Positions 1 to 9,054 of a stretch of DNA of 27,278 nucleotides are shown piece by piece. The notes under the pieces are model-generated. The model searched no databases and was not told the DNA's origin. It saw only the letters and a program-made list of their open reading frames with translations. Source of the DNA: JBEIFW01 sp046081125 (GTDB lineage Bacteria > Actinomycetota > Acidimicrobiia > Acidimicrobiales > Ilumatobacteraceae); the NCBI GenBank assembly GCA_046081125.1, contig JBJTVH010000009.1:1-27278 (forward strand). Direction: 5' to 3'. The first letter of the stretch is position 1, and each line of letters begins with the position of its first letter. The translations under genes and the position numbers were made by a program.

Positions 1-12
1 ACAAGGGGGGGT

Positions 13-2499
13 GTGGACGTGGGGGGGGGGGCGTGGTTGGTGGTTTCGCCGCGAACGGTGCGCTTGCGCGCGTTCATTGCGCTGCTCGCATCGTTGGGGC
101 TGCTTACTGCTCTCGGGGCCACCGTCTTGGCCGTGGCTTCTCCGATACCGACCCTCGTCGACGTTCCGTGGCCGGTCGCGCTGGTCGTCCTCACCGTCGC
201 CTATGCGACGGCCGGGCGTCTCGAGATCGATCTCGAAACGGACCGACACTCGATCTCGATCAGCATGTCGGAACTGGTCCTCGCCGTCGGGCTGGTGATG
301 GCCGGACCGGCGGTAGTCGTGTCGAGCCGTGTCCTCGGCGGCACCGTTAACGAGGTCATGCGCCGTCAGCACGATCCCCGGAAGGTCACGTTCAACTTCC
401 TGCTTTTCGCAGCTGAGGCCTCGATCGGGACCGCGCTCGCCACGGTGATCGCCGGCGGATACCCGGTCACTTCATACCGCGGTTGGGTCGGCGTGCTCGT
501 AACCGTCGCCGTCATGGGCGCGCTCTCCTACCTCGCAGTGGCGACGGCCATCCGTATCCACGGCGGCACGGGGACCTTCTCGGGTGCCGCCAGGGTTATC
601 CCGATCGAGATCGGTGGATCGCTCGGCCTGGTCTGCCTCGGGCTTGCGATCGCATCGATGCTCGTCAGCGATCCGGCGGCTGCGCTCCTGCTCGTGCCGC
701 CGGTGGCCCTGTTGCTCTACTCCTCCCGCTCCTACCTGCACCTGGCCCAGCGCCAGCAGGTGCTCGGCCGGCTCCACACGTACAGCTCACGGGTGGCCGC
801 CTCCACCAGCGTCGAAGCCAGCGTCGAAGCGGCCCTGCGGGACGCGGCCGACATCACCCGGGCTGCGACGGCCGAACTCGTGCTGCTCGACGCCGCCGGC
901 TCCGCCCACCTGCTGCGCTACGACAGCGAGACCGGCACGATCGTCGAGGTCGACGATCCCGCCGCCCCAGCCGACGGCACCGCGGGGACGGGAGCGGCGA
1001 CGCTGATGACCCCCGACCACGTGACCGTTCCCCTGGTGCTCGGCGAGCGTCAACTCGGCGTGCTGCGCGTCCGGCAGCGGCTCGGCGCCGACGGCGCGTT
1101 CGACGACGCCGATGCGACCGTGCTGGGCGCCATCGCGAACCATGCGGCGGTCGCGATCGAGAACGCACGCCTCATCGACCGCCTGCGCGACGAGTCCCAC
1201 GAGCGGGAGCGCCTCGCCCATCAGGATGCGCTGACGGGCCTCGCCAACCGGCGTGGCTTCACCGCCGCGCTGCGCGCCGCCACCGAGCGCCATACTGCGA
1301 CCGGCCGCCGGTTCGCACTGGTCATGATCGACCTGTCACGGTTCAAGGACGTGAACGACACCTTCGGTCACGCCGCCGGCGACCGCGTGATCGGCGCCGT
1401 CGCCGACCGCCTGCGGAGCCTGACCCGGGCCACCGACCTCGCCGCCCGCCTCGGCGGGGACGAATACGCCATCCTCCTCGACGGTGCCGGCGGCACCGAT
1501 GCGTTCGACTTCTCCCGCCGGGCCCGGGAAGCGATCGAGCGGCCGGTGCAGCACGACGGCGTGTCGGTGCTGGTGTCGGCCTCGATCGGCATCGCGTGTG
1601 CGCCCGACCACGGCGGCGACGAGCGCGCCCTGCTGCACCACGCAGACGTCGCCCTCTACGCCGCCAAGGAGGACCCGTCCCGCCCGATCCAGGTGTTCGA
1701 CGCCGCCAAGGAACGCGCCACCAACCGGCGGCACCGCCTTGCGATCGACCTGCGCCACGCGCTCGAGGCCGACGAGGACCTCGACCTGTTCTACCAACCC
1801 AAGGCCAACCTGGAGACCGGCCGGCTCACCGGCGCCGAGGCGTTGCTGCGCTGGAAGCATCCTGAGCTCGGCTACGTGCCCCCGGACGAGTTCGTGACAC
1901 TCGCCGAGCAGACCGGCCTGATCAACCGGCTCACCGACACCGTCTTGCGCCGCGGCATCGGCCAGGCCGGCCGCTGGGCCCGCGAGGGGCTCGACCTCGG
2001 GCTGTCGCTGAACGTCTCCGTCGCCAACCTCGCCGACGACGGCCTTCCGCAGCGGGTGCGAGCACTGCTCGAGCAGCACGCCGTCGATCCGGCCCGCATC
2101 ACCCTCGAGGTGACCGAGACCGACATCATGCGCGACCCGCAGCGCACCACGCAGGTGCTCGCCCGGCTCGACCAGCTCGGGGTGCGGCTCTCGATCGACG
2201 ACTTCGGCACCGGCTACTCCTCGCTCGCCTACCTCAAGCGGATCCCGGTGCGCGAGCTGAAGATCGACAAGTGCTTCGTGTCCGACCTCGAGACCAACCA
2301 CAGCGATCTCGTGATCGCCCGCACGGTGATCGGGCTTGCGACCAACCTGTCGATCTCCACCGTGGCCGAGGGCGTGGAGAGCCAGGGCACCTGGGACATC
2401 CTGGAGTCGCTCGGCTGCCACCAGGCGCAGGGCTACCTCCTCGGCCGCCCGATGCCGGCCACCCAGTTCGAGGCGTTCCTCGGCAACTACCAGCGCTGA
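13..2499 (+). CDS. Membrane GAF-GGDEF-EAL cyclic-di-GMP enzyme
   Basis: A probable bifunctional c-di-GMP turnover protein of 828 residues. The first ~245 residues are strongly hydrophobic with several membrane segments. A GAF-like region follows (about 255-395), then a GGDEF domain (about 400-570) and an EAL domain (about 585-825). The GGDEF signature is intact as GGDEY at 481-485, and an RxxD inhibitory site (R472-A-T-D475) lies five residues before it. The EAL domain has E609-A-L, the DDFGTG loop at 729-734, and the conserved LKID and AEGVE segments. Both cyclase and phosphodiesterase activity are therefore possible; which dominates cannot be told. The start is uncertain: the frame is open to the window edge. 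GTG at 13 has AAGGGG upstream, and GTG at 40 follows a G11 run that could act as a ribosome site or be a sequencing problem. A related headless EAL domain lies 1.8 kb downstream. Confidence 0.9.
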   Translation: MDVGGGAWLVVSPRTVRLRAFIALLASLGLLTALGATVLAVASPIPTLVDVPWPVALVVLTVAYATAGRLEIDLETDRHSISISMSELVLAVGLVMAGPAVVVSSRVLGGTVNEVMRRQHDPRKVTFNFLLFAAEASIGTALATVIAGGYPVTSYRGWVGVLVTVAVMGALSYLAVATAIRIHGGTGTFSGAARVIPIEIGGSLGLVCLGLAIASMLVSDPAAALLLVPPVALLLYSSRSYLHLAQRQQVLGRLHTYSSRVAASTSVEASVEAALRDAADITRAATAELVLLDAAGSAHLLRYDSETGTIVEVDDPAAPADGTAGTGAATLMTPDHVTVPLVLGERQLGVLRVRQRLGADGAFDDADATVLGAIANHAAVAIENARLIDRLRDESHERERLAHQDALTGLANRRGFTAALRAATERHTATGRRFALVMIDLSRFKDVNDTFGHAAGDRVIGAVADRLRSLTRATDLAARLGGDEYAILLDGAGGTDAFDFSRRAREAIERPVQHDGVSVLVSASIGIACAPDHGGDERALLHHADVALYAAKEDPSRPIQVFDAAKERATNRRHRLAIDLRHALEADEDLDLFYQPKANLETGRLTGAEALLRWKHPELGYVPPDEFVTLAEQTGLINRLTDTVLRRGIGQAGRWAREGLDLGLSLNVSVANLADDGLPQRVRALLEQHAVDPARITLEVTETDIMRDPQRTTQVLARLDQLGVRLSIDDFGTGYSSLAYLKRIPVRELKIDKCFVSDLETNHSDLVIARTVIGLATNLSISTVAEGVESQGTWDILESLGCHQAQGYLLGRPMPATQFEAFLGNYQR

Positions 2500-2559
2500 A
2501 CCGGTGGCGTCGCCCCGGATCGGCGGGTACCGGCGGGGAGACTCCTGCGCAAACAACTC

Positions 2560-2583
2560 TCTGCGTGGCCGTCCAAACGCAGA
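2560..2583 (+). terminator. Weak hairpin after the GGDEF-EAL gene
   Basis: TCTGCGT at 2560-2566 is the exact reverse complement of ACGCAGA at 2577-2583, with a 10-nt loop. It lies 60 bp past the stop codon and before the S8 protease gene. There is no U tract and the stem is only 7 bp, so termination is a guess. I see nothing else convincing in 2500-2645. Confidence 0.25.
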
Positions 2584-2645
2584 TTGAGTACTTCCGGAAC
2601 GTTCACCGACCGACTCCTAGAACCAGCGCCACGAGAATCCCCAGG

Positions 2646-4289
2646 GTGACCACATCAGCACTCCGGGCGCGACACTGGCGGCGAATCCGCTCCGTGGCCG
2701 CTATCGGCACCCTCCTGGCGACGGTCGGCACGGGGGCGGCAGCGCTCACCAACGTCAGCGGCGCAGTCACCTACGACGAGGGAGGCATCGCCGAACTCGA
2801 CCTGACCGCCGGACTCGTCGGCGCTCGCGACCTGTGGGCATGCGGCTTCGGTGGCCGAGGCGTCGACGTCGCGCTCATCGACACCGGCATCACACCGGTG
2901 CTGGGCACCGGTCGGATCTACAACGGACCGGACCTCTCCTTCGATGCGCAGGTCGGCGGTGCGCCGTATCTCGACGCGTACGGGCACGGCACCCACCTGG
3001 CCTCGCTGATCAACGGAAGCGACCCCGGCGTGACCGCCCCACCCAGCAGCGCCTGCCGATCCAACCGCATCAACCCGACCGCGACCAAGGACATGGGCTT
3101 TCCCCGGGTGAGCGGCTTCGCCGGCATGGCCCCCGACGCGAGGGTCGTGAACCTCAAGACCGGCGCAGCGGACGGCGCCGTCGACGTCACCCAGGTGATC
3201 GCCCAGATCGACTGGGCGGTGCAGAACCGGAACCGCAACGGGCTCAACATCCGGGTGCTCGCCATCCCCTACGGCGTGAGCAGCACCCAGATCTACTTCC
3301 GCGACCCACTGAGTCACGCCGTCGACGTGGCCGCCGCCAACGGGATCCTCGTCGTCGCCGCCGCCGGCAACGACGGCACGACGGACACCGCCCTCGCCTA
3401 CCCGGCCCGGAACAGAGACGTGCTGGCGGTCGGTGCCGCAGACCGAGGAAGCAGTTCGAGCACGGGCACGGACGTGACCACCTGGACGGTGGCGTCGTTC
3501 TCCGATCGGGGCACGACGCAGCGCAAACCCGACCTCCTGGTGCCCGCCGTGCTCATCCCCGGTCTGCGCGTGCCCGGTAGCTACCTCGACACCCAGACGA
3601 CCACGCAGGGCAACCGCCTGATCCGCGGCAGCGGCACCTCCCAGGCCACGGCGATCGTCGCCGGCGTCGCCGCCCAGCTGGCGCAGCGGTACCCCGGGGC
3701 GACCGTGCCGCAGCTCAAGGACATGCTCGTGACGTCCTCCTGGAGAGCCCGTCCGGGCAGGTTCGTCTCCGACGCGACGGTGCTCTCCACGAACAAGCTG
3801 CTCGGCGCTCGGCCCAACCTGGCGCTGCCGGTGCCGTTCGTCAATACCGCCGGCACCGCATCGGTCGAGCCGCTCCGCTCCGCCGGGACCATGGCCATCG
3901 GCGAGGGACGGCTCACCGGCGACATCGACGTCCAAGGCCGCTCGATGGCCGGTTGGGAGGCACGGGCGACCGCGCGTACCTCGTGGTCGGGTGGCTCGTG
4001 GATGGGCCGGGTGTATACGGGGACGCCGACATCGACCGGCGTGCCGGCGGCGCCGTGGGCCTCGTCGTGGGCGGGTGTGCCGTGGTCGCAGGTCGCCGGG
4101 TTCGCCGGCACCTGGGACGGCCTGCGCTGGAAGGGCGACGACTGGTCAGGCCTTCGTTGGAAGGGCGAGACCTGGTCGGGCCTTCGCTGGAAGGGAGTTG
4201 CGTGGGACGGCCTGCGCTGGAAGGGGACCAACTGGGACGGCCTGCGCTGGAAGGGCTCCGCCAACTGGTCGAGCGCGAGCTGGACCTGA
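2646..4289 (+). CDS. Secreted S8 (subtilisin-like) serine protease with Trp-rich C-terminal repeats
   Basis: A 547-residue secreted subtilase. The GTG start at 2646 is chosen because it gives a signal peptide: a basic stretch (RARHWRRIR) and a hydrophobic core ending near residue 40. The frame is open further upstream and the ribosome site is weak, so the start is moderately sure. The catalytic triad is visible: Asp79 in ALIDTGI, His114 in GHGTH, and Ser332 in GTSQAT. Asn242 in AAAGNDG is the likely oxyanion residue. After the protease domain (about 60-390) comes a linker, then five 10-residue repeats of the type W-D/S-G-L-R-W-K-G, and a final NWSSASW. Trp-rich tails of this style occur in actinobacterial subtilases and may be surface or export related, but no role is established. 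The gene sits between two EAL-coding regions and its stop lies only ~40 bp before the EAL fragment. Confidence 0.88.
   Translation: MTTSALRARHWRRIRSVAAIGTLLATVGTGAAALTNVSGAVTYDEGGIAELDLTAGLVGARDLWACGFGGRGVDVALIDTGITPVLGTGRIYNGPDLSFDAQVGGAPYLDAYGHGTHLASLINGSDPGVTAPPSSACRSNRINPTATKDMGFPRVSGFAGMAPDARVVNLKTGAADGAVDVTQVIAQIDWAVQNRNRNGLNIRVLAIPYGVSSTQIYFRDPLSHAVDVAAANGILVVAAAGNDGTTDTALAYPARNRDVLAVGAADRGSSSSTGTDVTTWTVASFSDRGTTQRKPDLLVPAVLIPGLRVPGSYLDTQTTTQGNRLIRGSGTSQATAIVAGVAAQLAQRYPGATVPQLKDMLVTSSWRARPGRFVSDATVLSTNKLLGARPNLALPVPFVNTAGTASVEPLRSAGTMAIGEGRLTGDIDVQGRSMAGWEARATARTSWSGGSWMGRVYTGTPTSTGVPAAPWASSWAGVPWSQVAGFAGTWDGLRWKGDDWSGLRWKGETWSGLRWKGVAWDGLRWKGTNWDGLRWKGSANWSSASWT
4110..4259 (+). repeat. 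Five 30-bp tandem repeats coding W[D/S]GLRWKG
   Basis: Five in-frame 30-bp units end the S8 protease gene. The encoded core is Trp, Asp or Ser, Gly-Leu-Arg-Trp-Lys-Gly plus two variable residues. Units 1, 4 and 5 share nearly identical DNA over their core; units 2 and 3 use Ser instead of Asp. The regular period suggests expansion by slippage or unequal exchange. Confidence 0.9.
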
Positions 4290-4329
4290 TCACCGGGCAG
4301 CCCCGGCGCCTCGTTCCCGGACTTGGGCC

Positions 4330-5022
4330 GACCTGCGCGGCGGGACCGTCACCGGCGTGGAGGCACTCCTGCGCTGGCACCACCCGGGCCTCGGCGCCGT
4401 ACCGCCCGACGAGTTCGTCACCCTCGCCGAGCGCACCGGCCTCGTGAACCGGCTCACGGCCCTCGTCCTCGAGCGTGGGATCGCGCAGGCCGGCCGATGG
4501 CGGCGTGCCGGCATCGAGATCGGCATGTCGCTCAACGTCTCCGTGGTCAACCTGCTCGATGCGTCGCTGCCGGACCGCCTCGACGATCTCCTCACCGAGC
4601 ACGGCGTGCCGGCGGAATCGATCACGCTCGAGGTCACCGAGACCGCCATCATGCGTGACCCCGACCTCACCCAGGACGTCCTCACCCGGCTCGACGGCCG
4701 GGGCGTCCGACTCTCGATCGACGACTTCGGCACCGGGCACTCGTCGCTCGCCTACCTCAAGCGGCTCCCCGTGCAGGAGGTGAAGATCGACCGGTGCTTC
4801 GTGGCCGACCTGGCCACGAACCACAACGATCTCGTCATCGCCCGCAGCGTGATCGGACTGGCCGGCAACCTGTCGCTGTCCTGCGTGGCCGAAGGCGTCG
4901 AGGACCAACAGACCTGGGACCTGCTGCGGGCGCTGGGCTGCGAGGAGGCCCAGGGCTACCACCTGGCCCGGCCGCTCCCTGCCGCCGAACTGCAGGACTT
5001 CCTGCTCGCCAACGTCGGTTGA
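4330..5022 (+). pseudogene. Headless EAL domain, probable gene remnant
   Basis: The reading frame encodes an EAL domain that begins just before the EAL motif (VEALLRW) and runs to a normal domain end. By eye about two thirds of residues match the EAL domain of the GGDEF-EAL protein at the start of the window. It keeps the E of EAL, the LNVSV Asn, the EVTET Glu, the DDFGTG loop, VKIDR and AEGVE. It lacks the first strand (the YQP segment) and everything N-terminal to it. No good start codon with a ribosome site is visible; GTG at 4357 is the only near candidate. The region upstream in this frame is an out-of-frame reading of the protease repeats. I read it as the 3' end of a second GGDEF-EAL gene that lost its front when the protease gene arrived or when the locus rearranged. 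Expression as a short EAL protein cannot be excluded. Confidence 0.65.
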
Positions 5023-5039
5023 GCCGCAGCGCCGAACGG

Positions 5040-7826
5040 TCAGGCGGTGAAGACGCCGAGTCGGTCGACGACGAGATGGGCGCTCGGCTGCACGTAGACC
5101 GCCGTCGTTCCCGACGGTGCCCGCTGGACGAAGGCCGCTACTGCCGCCGTTGCGTCCGGCCCCGAAGCGTTCAGATTGCTCGTACCCGGACGCGGGCCTT
5201 GGCCCGACCAGGCCGTCACGAACCCTCGCGCCGCCGTCTCCGTGAGCGTGAGGTTGACGAGCACCGGACCGCCGAGGGCGACGGTCGGGCCGGCCGGCAC
5301 GGTCTGCGTGGATGCCGCCGCCGGTTTCGCCCCGGTACGCGTGTCCAGGACGCGGGTCGGGGAACCGAGCAGCAACAGGCCGCTCCCCCCGGAGGGTGCC
5401 CCGGTACCGGTCACGTAGCCGACCACGTCGACGATCAGGTGCGTTGGCGGTTGGTTGAGGAGCGAGATCGACCCGTCGGTACCGAGCGGCACGACGGCGA
5501 GGTTCGGAATGTCCTGACCGGCGCGATCGACGTTGAGCGTGCTGGTCCCCGGCCACGCCGTCCCCCGGGCGAAGGCGGCAACGAAACCGACACCCGTCGA
5601 TCCCGTCGACGTGATCGTCACCACCGCCGCGCCGACGCCGAGGGCCGGCACACCGCCCTGACCGGCGACGACAACGTCCGTTGTCGAACCAGCAGGCCGA
5701 ATCGCTCCCGACCGGGTGTCGAGCAACCGGGCGGGGGTCACCGGCACGAATCGCCCCTCGATCGCCGAGGGCGCCGCCACGAACCGCCCGACGAGATCGA
5801 TCACGAGGTGCGTGGACGGCTGGCTGTACACCGTGATCGATCCGTCACTCGCCACCGGGACCAGGGTGAGGTTGGCAACGGTCTGGCCGACCCGGTCGAG
5901 ATTGAGCGTGCTGGTGCCGGGCCACGCACCACCGCCGTACACCGAAACGAAACCGGTACCCACCCCCTCCGTCGCCGTCACGTTGACGAGCACCGCAGCG
6001 ACTCCTTCCGCCGGAAGCCCCGGCACCGGCACGCTACGGGTCGAGGCCGGGGCCAGGATGCCCGACGTACGCGTATCCAGGATCCGTTGCGGGCTCGCTT
6101 CGAAACGGTGCCCGCCGACCGGTTCGAGCGCGAACACCGTGGTCGTGCCCGAGACCTCATGGGTGGCGATCACGAGCGGTAGGCCGTTCGGGCTCTGCTC
6201 CGCCGGCACGAACTGCACACCCTCGGGCGAGATGTCGGACGAGCCGATGCCCGATCCGGCCATACGCGGGTTGGCGTACGTGGCGATCACGGGCGCGGTG
6301 GGGTCCGTGACGTCGAAGACCATGATCCCGCCGGCGCGCTCCAAACCCAGGAAGGCGAAGGTGCGACCGTACGCCGAGCCCACGGCGACGCCCTCGGGTT
6401 CGGGACCCTTGTCGTCGCTGCGGGTGTCCCAATCCGTGGCCAGGCCGTTGTTGATGTTGTGCCACGCGGGATACGTGGCGGCGATGTACTCCTCGATCTG
6501 GCTGCCCGAGTCCCACACCAGCGCCCCCTGGGCCGACCAGACCGACATCGAGCGGGCGCCGAACGAGTACAGGGTGTCCTGCGCCACCGGCGACGGCGCC
6601 GTCTGGTTCGGGTAGAGGTTGCGACCCCCGTTGGTGGCCGGTTCGGCGACGGTGAACTTCAGCCGTCCGAGGTCGTCCTCGTCGGCAGCCAAGCCCGACA
6701 GCCCGGGGGTGACGGTATTGCTCACGCTGAGTTGGCTGCCCGTTGCCTCCTCGTTGATGCACGGAGCCCAGTCCGTGCGCGCGTCACCCTCGTTGGCCGT
6801 GAAGAGGTACGTCTGCCCGCCGTACGCCATCGTGGCGATCGCATCGGGCTGGTACATGCCGCGAATCGGTCGGGGCACGATGTTGATCCGGCGGTTGTTG
6901 GTGCCGCTACCGGTGACGCCCTCCACATCGCGATCCGAAGTGTCGAGCGCCGAGGCCGACCAGTCCTTGGTGCCGAGACCGGCCACGGCGGTCACAGTCC
7001 GCGTCGCGACGTCGATGACGGCGACGGCGTTGTTCTCCTGAAGGGTCACCCACGCTGTCGTGCCCGCCGGGTCGACCGTGATGTACTCCGGCTCCAGATC
7101 CTGCGCCGCCGTCGCGCCCGGGCCGAAGATGCGCACCGCTGGGCTCTGGGCCCGCAAGGCGGCGGCGCTCAACCCGGCAAAGCTCACGGTCGACGCCGTG
7201 GCCGACAGCGCCGTCGAATCTCCGGTCAGTTCGATGATCGAGACCGAGCCTTCCGGATCGACGTAGACGCCGCCGGTGCAGCGGGGCTCACCTTCGTTGG
7301 CGGTGAGTACCTTGGTGCCGTCGGGGGTGAACATGATCATGTCGGGGAGGGCGCCGACCGTGGTCTGGGCCAGCACGGTCAACCCGCCGCTCAGGTCACC
7401 CGATCCACGCAGGAACAGCACGCTGCCGGGATCGGTCTTGCCCGTCGTGGCGTTCAGACCTTGGAGAGCGACGGCGACGATCCCGTTGCGAGCCGCCACA
7501 CCCTGAAGATCGAACCCGTACGGCGCGATCGAGAACTCGGCGATCTTGGTGGGTGCGGTCGGGTCGGCCAGGTCGACGACGTCGATCCGTTTGGCCGCGC
7601 CGTTGGTCACGAACAGTCGCTTCGTGCTCGGGTCGAACGCCGAGATCTCGGCGCCGGCATTGCCGCTGCCGGAATTGAAGGTGCCGATCGCCCGAAGGCG
7701 GACCTGATCGGTGGGGACCGGCACTGCGCCCAGCGGTCGAGGAACTGCCCCAGCTACCCCGGTGGCGAGACCGGCCGAAGCGAGTGCAAACGTGACCAGG
7801 ACGGCGGTGACCGAAACTCGGCGCAT
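5040..7826 (-). CDS. Secreted choice-of-anchor I-type beta-propeller protein with three C-terminal beta repeats
   Basis: A 928-residue secreted protein. Residues 1-27 form a signal peptide (MRRVSVTAVL start, hydrophobic core, AGA end). Residues ~35-570 match the choice-of-anchor I family, a propeller-like fold with motifs such as NEGDARTDW, LFTANEG, GPEPEGVAVG and SPEGVQFVP. Three ~110-residue repeats follow (about 577-690, 697-810, 822-928). Each opens with R-[IVL]-L-D-T-R and closes with an HLV[IV]D..G-type strand. These repeats are common at the C-termini of secreted actinobacterial proteins and probably mediate surface or wall association; that role is inferred. The CapA-like protein at 15.6 kb carries the same repeats. 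The gene converges on the EAL remnant with a 17-bp gap. No clear Shine-Dalgarno precedes the ATG. The substrate or ligand is unknown. Confidence 0.85.
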   Translation of the reverse strand: MRRVSVTAVLVTFALASAGLATGVAGAVPRPLGAVPVPTDQVRLRAIGTFNSGSGNAGAEISAFDPSTKRLFVTNGAAKRIDVVDLADPTAPTKIAEFSIAPYGFDLQGVAARNGIVAVALQGLNATTGKTDPGSVLFLRGSGDLSGGLTVLAQTTVGALPDMIMFTPDGTKVLTANEGEPRCTGGVYVDPEGSVSIIELTGDSTALSATASTVSFAGLSAAALRAQSPAVRIFGPGATAAQDLEPEYITVDPAGTTAWVTLQENNAVAVIDVATRTVTAVAGLGTKDWSASALDTSDRDVEGVTGSGTNNRRINIVPRPIRGMYQPDAIATMAYGGQTYLFTANEGDARTDWAPCINEEATGSQLSVSNTVTPGLSGLAADEDDLGRLKFTVAEPATNGGRNLYPNQTAPSPVAQDTLYSFGARSMSVWSAQGALVWDSGSQIEEYIAATYPAWHNINNGLATDWDTRSDDKGPEPEGVAVGSAYGRTFAFLGLERAGGIMVFDVTDPTAPVIATYANPRMAGSGIGSSDISPEGVQFVPAEQSPNGLPLVIATHEVSGTTTVFALEPVGGHRFEASPQRILDTRTSGILAPASTRSVPVPGLPAEGVAAVLVNVTATEGVGTGFVSVYGGGAWPGTSTLNLDRVGQTVANLTLVPVASDGSITVYSQPSTHLVIDLVGRFVAAPSAIEGRFVPVTPARLLDTRSGAIRPAGSTTDVVVAGQGGVPALGVGAAVVTITSTGSTGVGFVAAFARGTAWPGTSTLNVDRAGQDIPNLAVVPLGTDGSISLLNQPPTHLIVDVVGYVTGTGAPSGGSGLLLLGSPTRVLDTRTGAKPAAASTQTVPAGPTVALGGPVLVNLTLTETAARGFVTAWSGQGPRPGTSNLNASGPDATAAVAAFVQRAPSGTTAVYVQPSAHLVVDRLGVFTA

Positions 7827-7899
7827 GCCGTAAGCCGAGCCGCGCCGGATGAACGATCGATGACATTGGTCTCGCCACCCGGTGAAGTTGCGGAGACGA

Positions 7900-9054
7900 T
7901 CAGGGGCGCGCGATCACGGCGGCGAGCTGCTCGAGCGCTGCGACCGAATGCCCCTCCACGAAGTCGTCGACGTGCGGCAGTGCCGCCGCCATCCCACGCG
8001 CCAGGGGGGCATACCCGGGGGTGACCTTGAGCGGGTTCACCCACACCACTCGGAACGCCACCCGGTGCAGGCGTTCCATCTGCTCCGCGAGCAACTCCGA
8101 GCTGCCGCGATCCCATCCGTCGGAGAGGATCACCACGACGGCGCCACGCGCCATGCCGCGAACCCCCCACTCGTCGTTGAACCGCCGCAGTCCCTCCCCG
8201 AGCCGCGTCCCGCCGGACCAGTCGACGACGCGTTGCGCAGCGCGCGACAACGCCACGTCCGGATCGCGGCTCGAGAGCTCTCGGGTGATGCGGGTGAGCC
8301 GGGTGCCGAGCGCGAACACCTCGACGCGCTGACGACCGACGACCGCGGCATGCGTGAAGCGCACCAGGGCCCGGGCGTAGGGCTCCATCGAGCCCGACAC
8401 GTCGAGCAGCAACACCAGCCGGCGCAACCGTTCACCGGGCACGAGGTAACGCCGTTGGATCGGTTCGCCACCGGCGCGCAGGGCGGCCCGGACCGTGCGC
8501 CGCAGATCGGGGTGTGCGCCGGGCCGGCGAGACGGGACCAGCCGACGGCTCCGGCGACGCGCCCCCGAGAGCCGCAACTGGGTCATCAGCGCTTGCGCCT
8601 CGACCAGTTCGGCGTCAGAGCAGCTGGCGAAGTCCTTGTCCCGCAACACTTCGCTCGCCGAGAATCGGAGCTGCAGCACCTCGTCGTCGGAGGCGTCGGC
8701 CTCGTCGGGCCCGTCGTCGTCGGCCTCGTCACCGTCGTCGGCGGCCAGCGTGATCGTGATCGTGCGCTGCGGCCCTTCGGGTTCGACGACCGCCCGCCGG
8801 CGCTCCCAGAACACTGCGAACGCCCGGTCGTAGAGCTCGTGATCCTCGGGCCGGCGCACCAAGGTGGCCCGGCCCGCCCAGTACACCGCGTCCCGGTCGA
8901 CGACACCGAGCTCGCCGAGCGCCCGGGCGAATGCCAGCACCGTGTCGACCGGCACCCGCAGGCCGGCCAGGCGCAACAGCCGCCCGAAGGCGACGGCCAG
9001 CGCCTCGGCCGGGCCAGCCGGCACGGCCGGTTCAGCCGGCGCCGCTGCGGTCAT
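7900..9054 (-). CDS. VWA domain protein, CoxE-like
   Basis: A 384-residue protein of the CoxE-like von Willebrand A type. The N-terminal half is helical with an acidic linker rich in Asp/Glu (about 108-125). The C-terminal half is a VWA domain with a MIDAS metal site: DVSGSM at 218-223, a GGTRLGEG segment supplying the Thr, and LSDGWD supplying the Asp. It has no signal peptide and is probably cytoplasmic. Its start overlaps the end of the MoxR-type ATPase gene by 23 bp, so the two are translationally coupled. MoxR-VWA pairs act as chaperone or metal-insertion modules, for example around CO dehydrogenase. No cox structural gene is visible here, so the client is unknown. Confidence 0.88.
   Translation of the reverse strand: MTAAAPAEPAVPAGPAEALAVAFGRLLRLAGLRVPVDTVLAFARALGELGVVDRDAVYWAGRATLVRRPEDHELYDRAFAVFWERRRAVVEPEGPQRTITITLAADDGDEADDDGPDEADASDDEVLQLRFSASEVLRDKDFASCSDAELVEAQALMTQLRLSGARRRSRRLVPSRRPGAHPDLRRTVRAALRAGGEPIQRRYLVPGERLRRLVLLLDVSGSMEPYARALVRFTHAAVVGRQRVEVFALGTRLTRITRELSSRDPDVALSRAAQRVVDWSGGTRLGEGLRRFNDEWGVRGMARGAVVVILSDGWDRGSSELLAEQMERLHRVAFRVVWVNPLKVTPGYAPLARGMAAALPHVDDFVEGHSVAALEQLAAVIARP

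Noticed and set aside
4110..4259. The 30-bp tandem units as a CRISPR-like array
   Set aside because: The units are contiguous, in frame and coding; there are no spacers.
3913..5556. Minus-strand frame opposite the protease tail and EAL remnant
   Set aside because: It is an antisense shadow caused by high GC; the plus-strand domains are clear.
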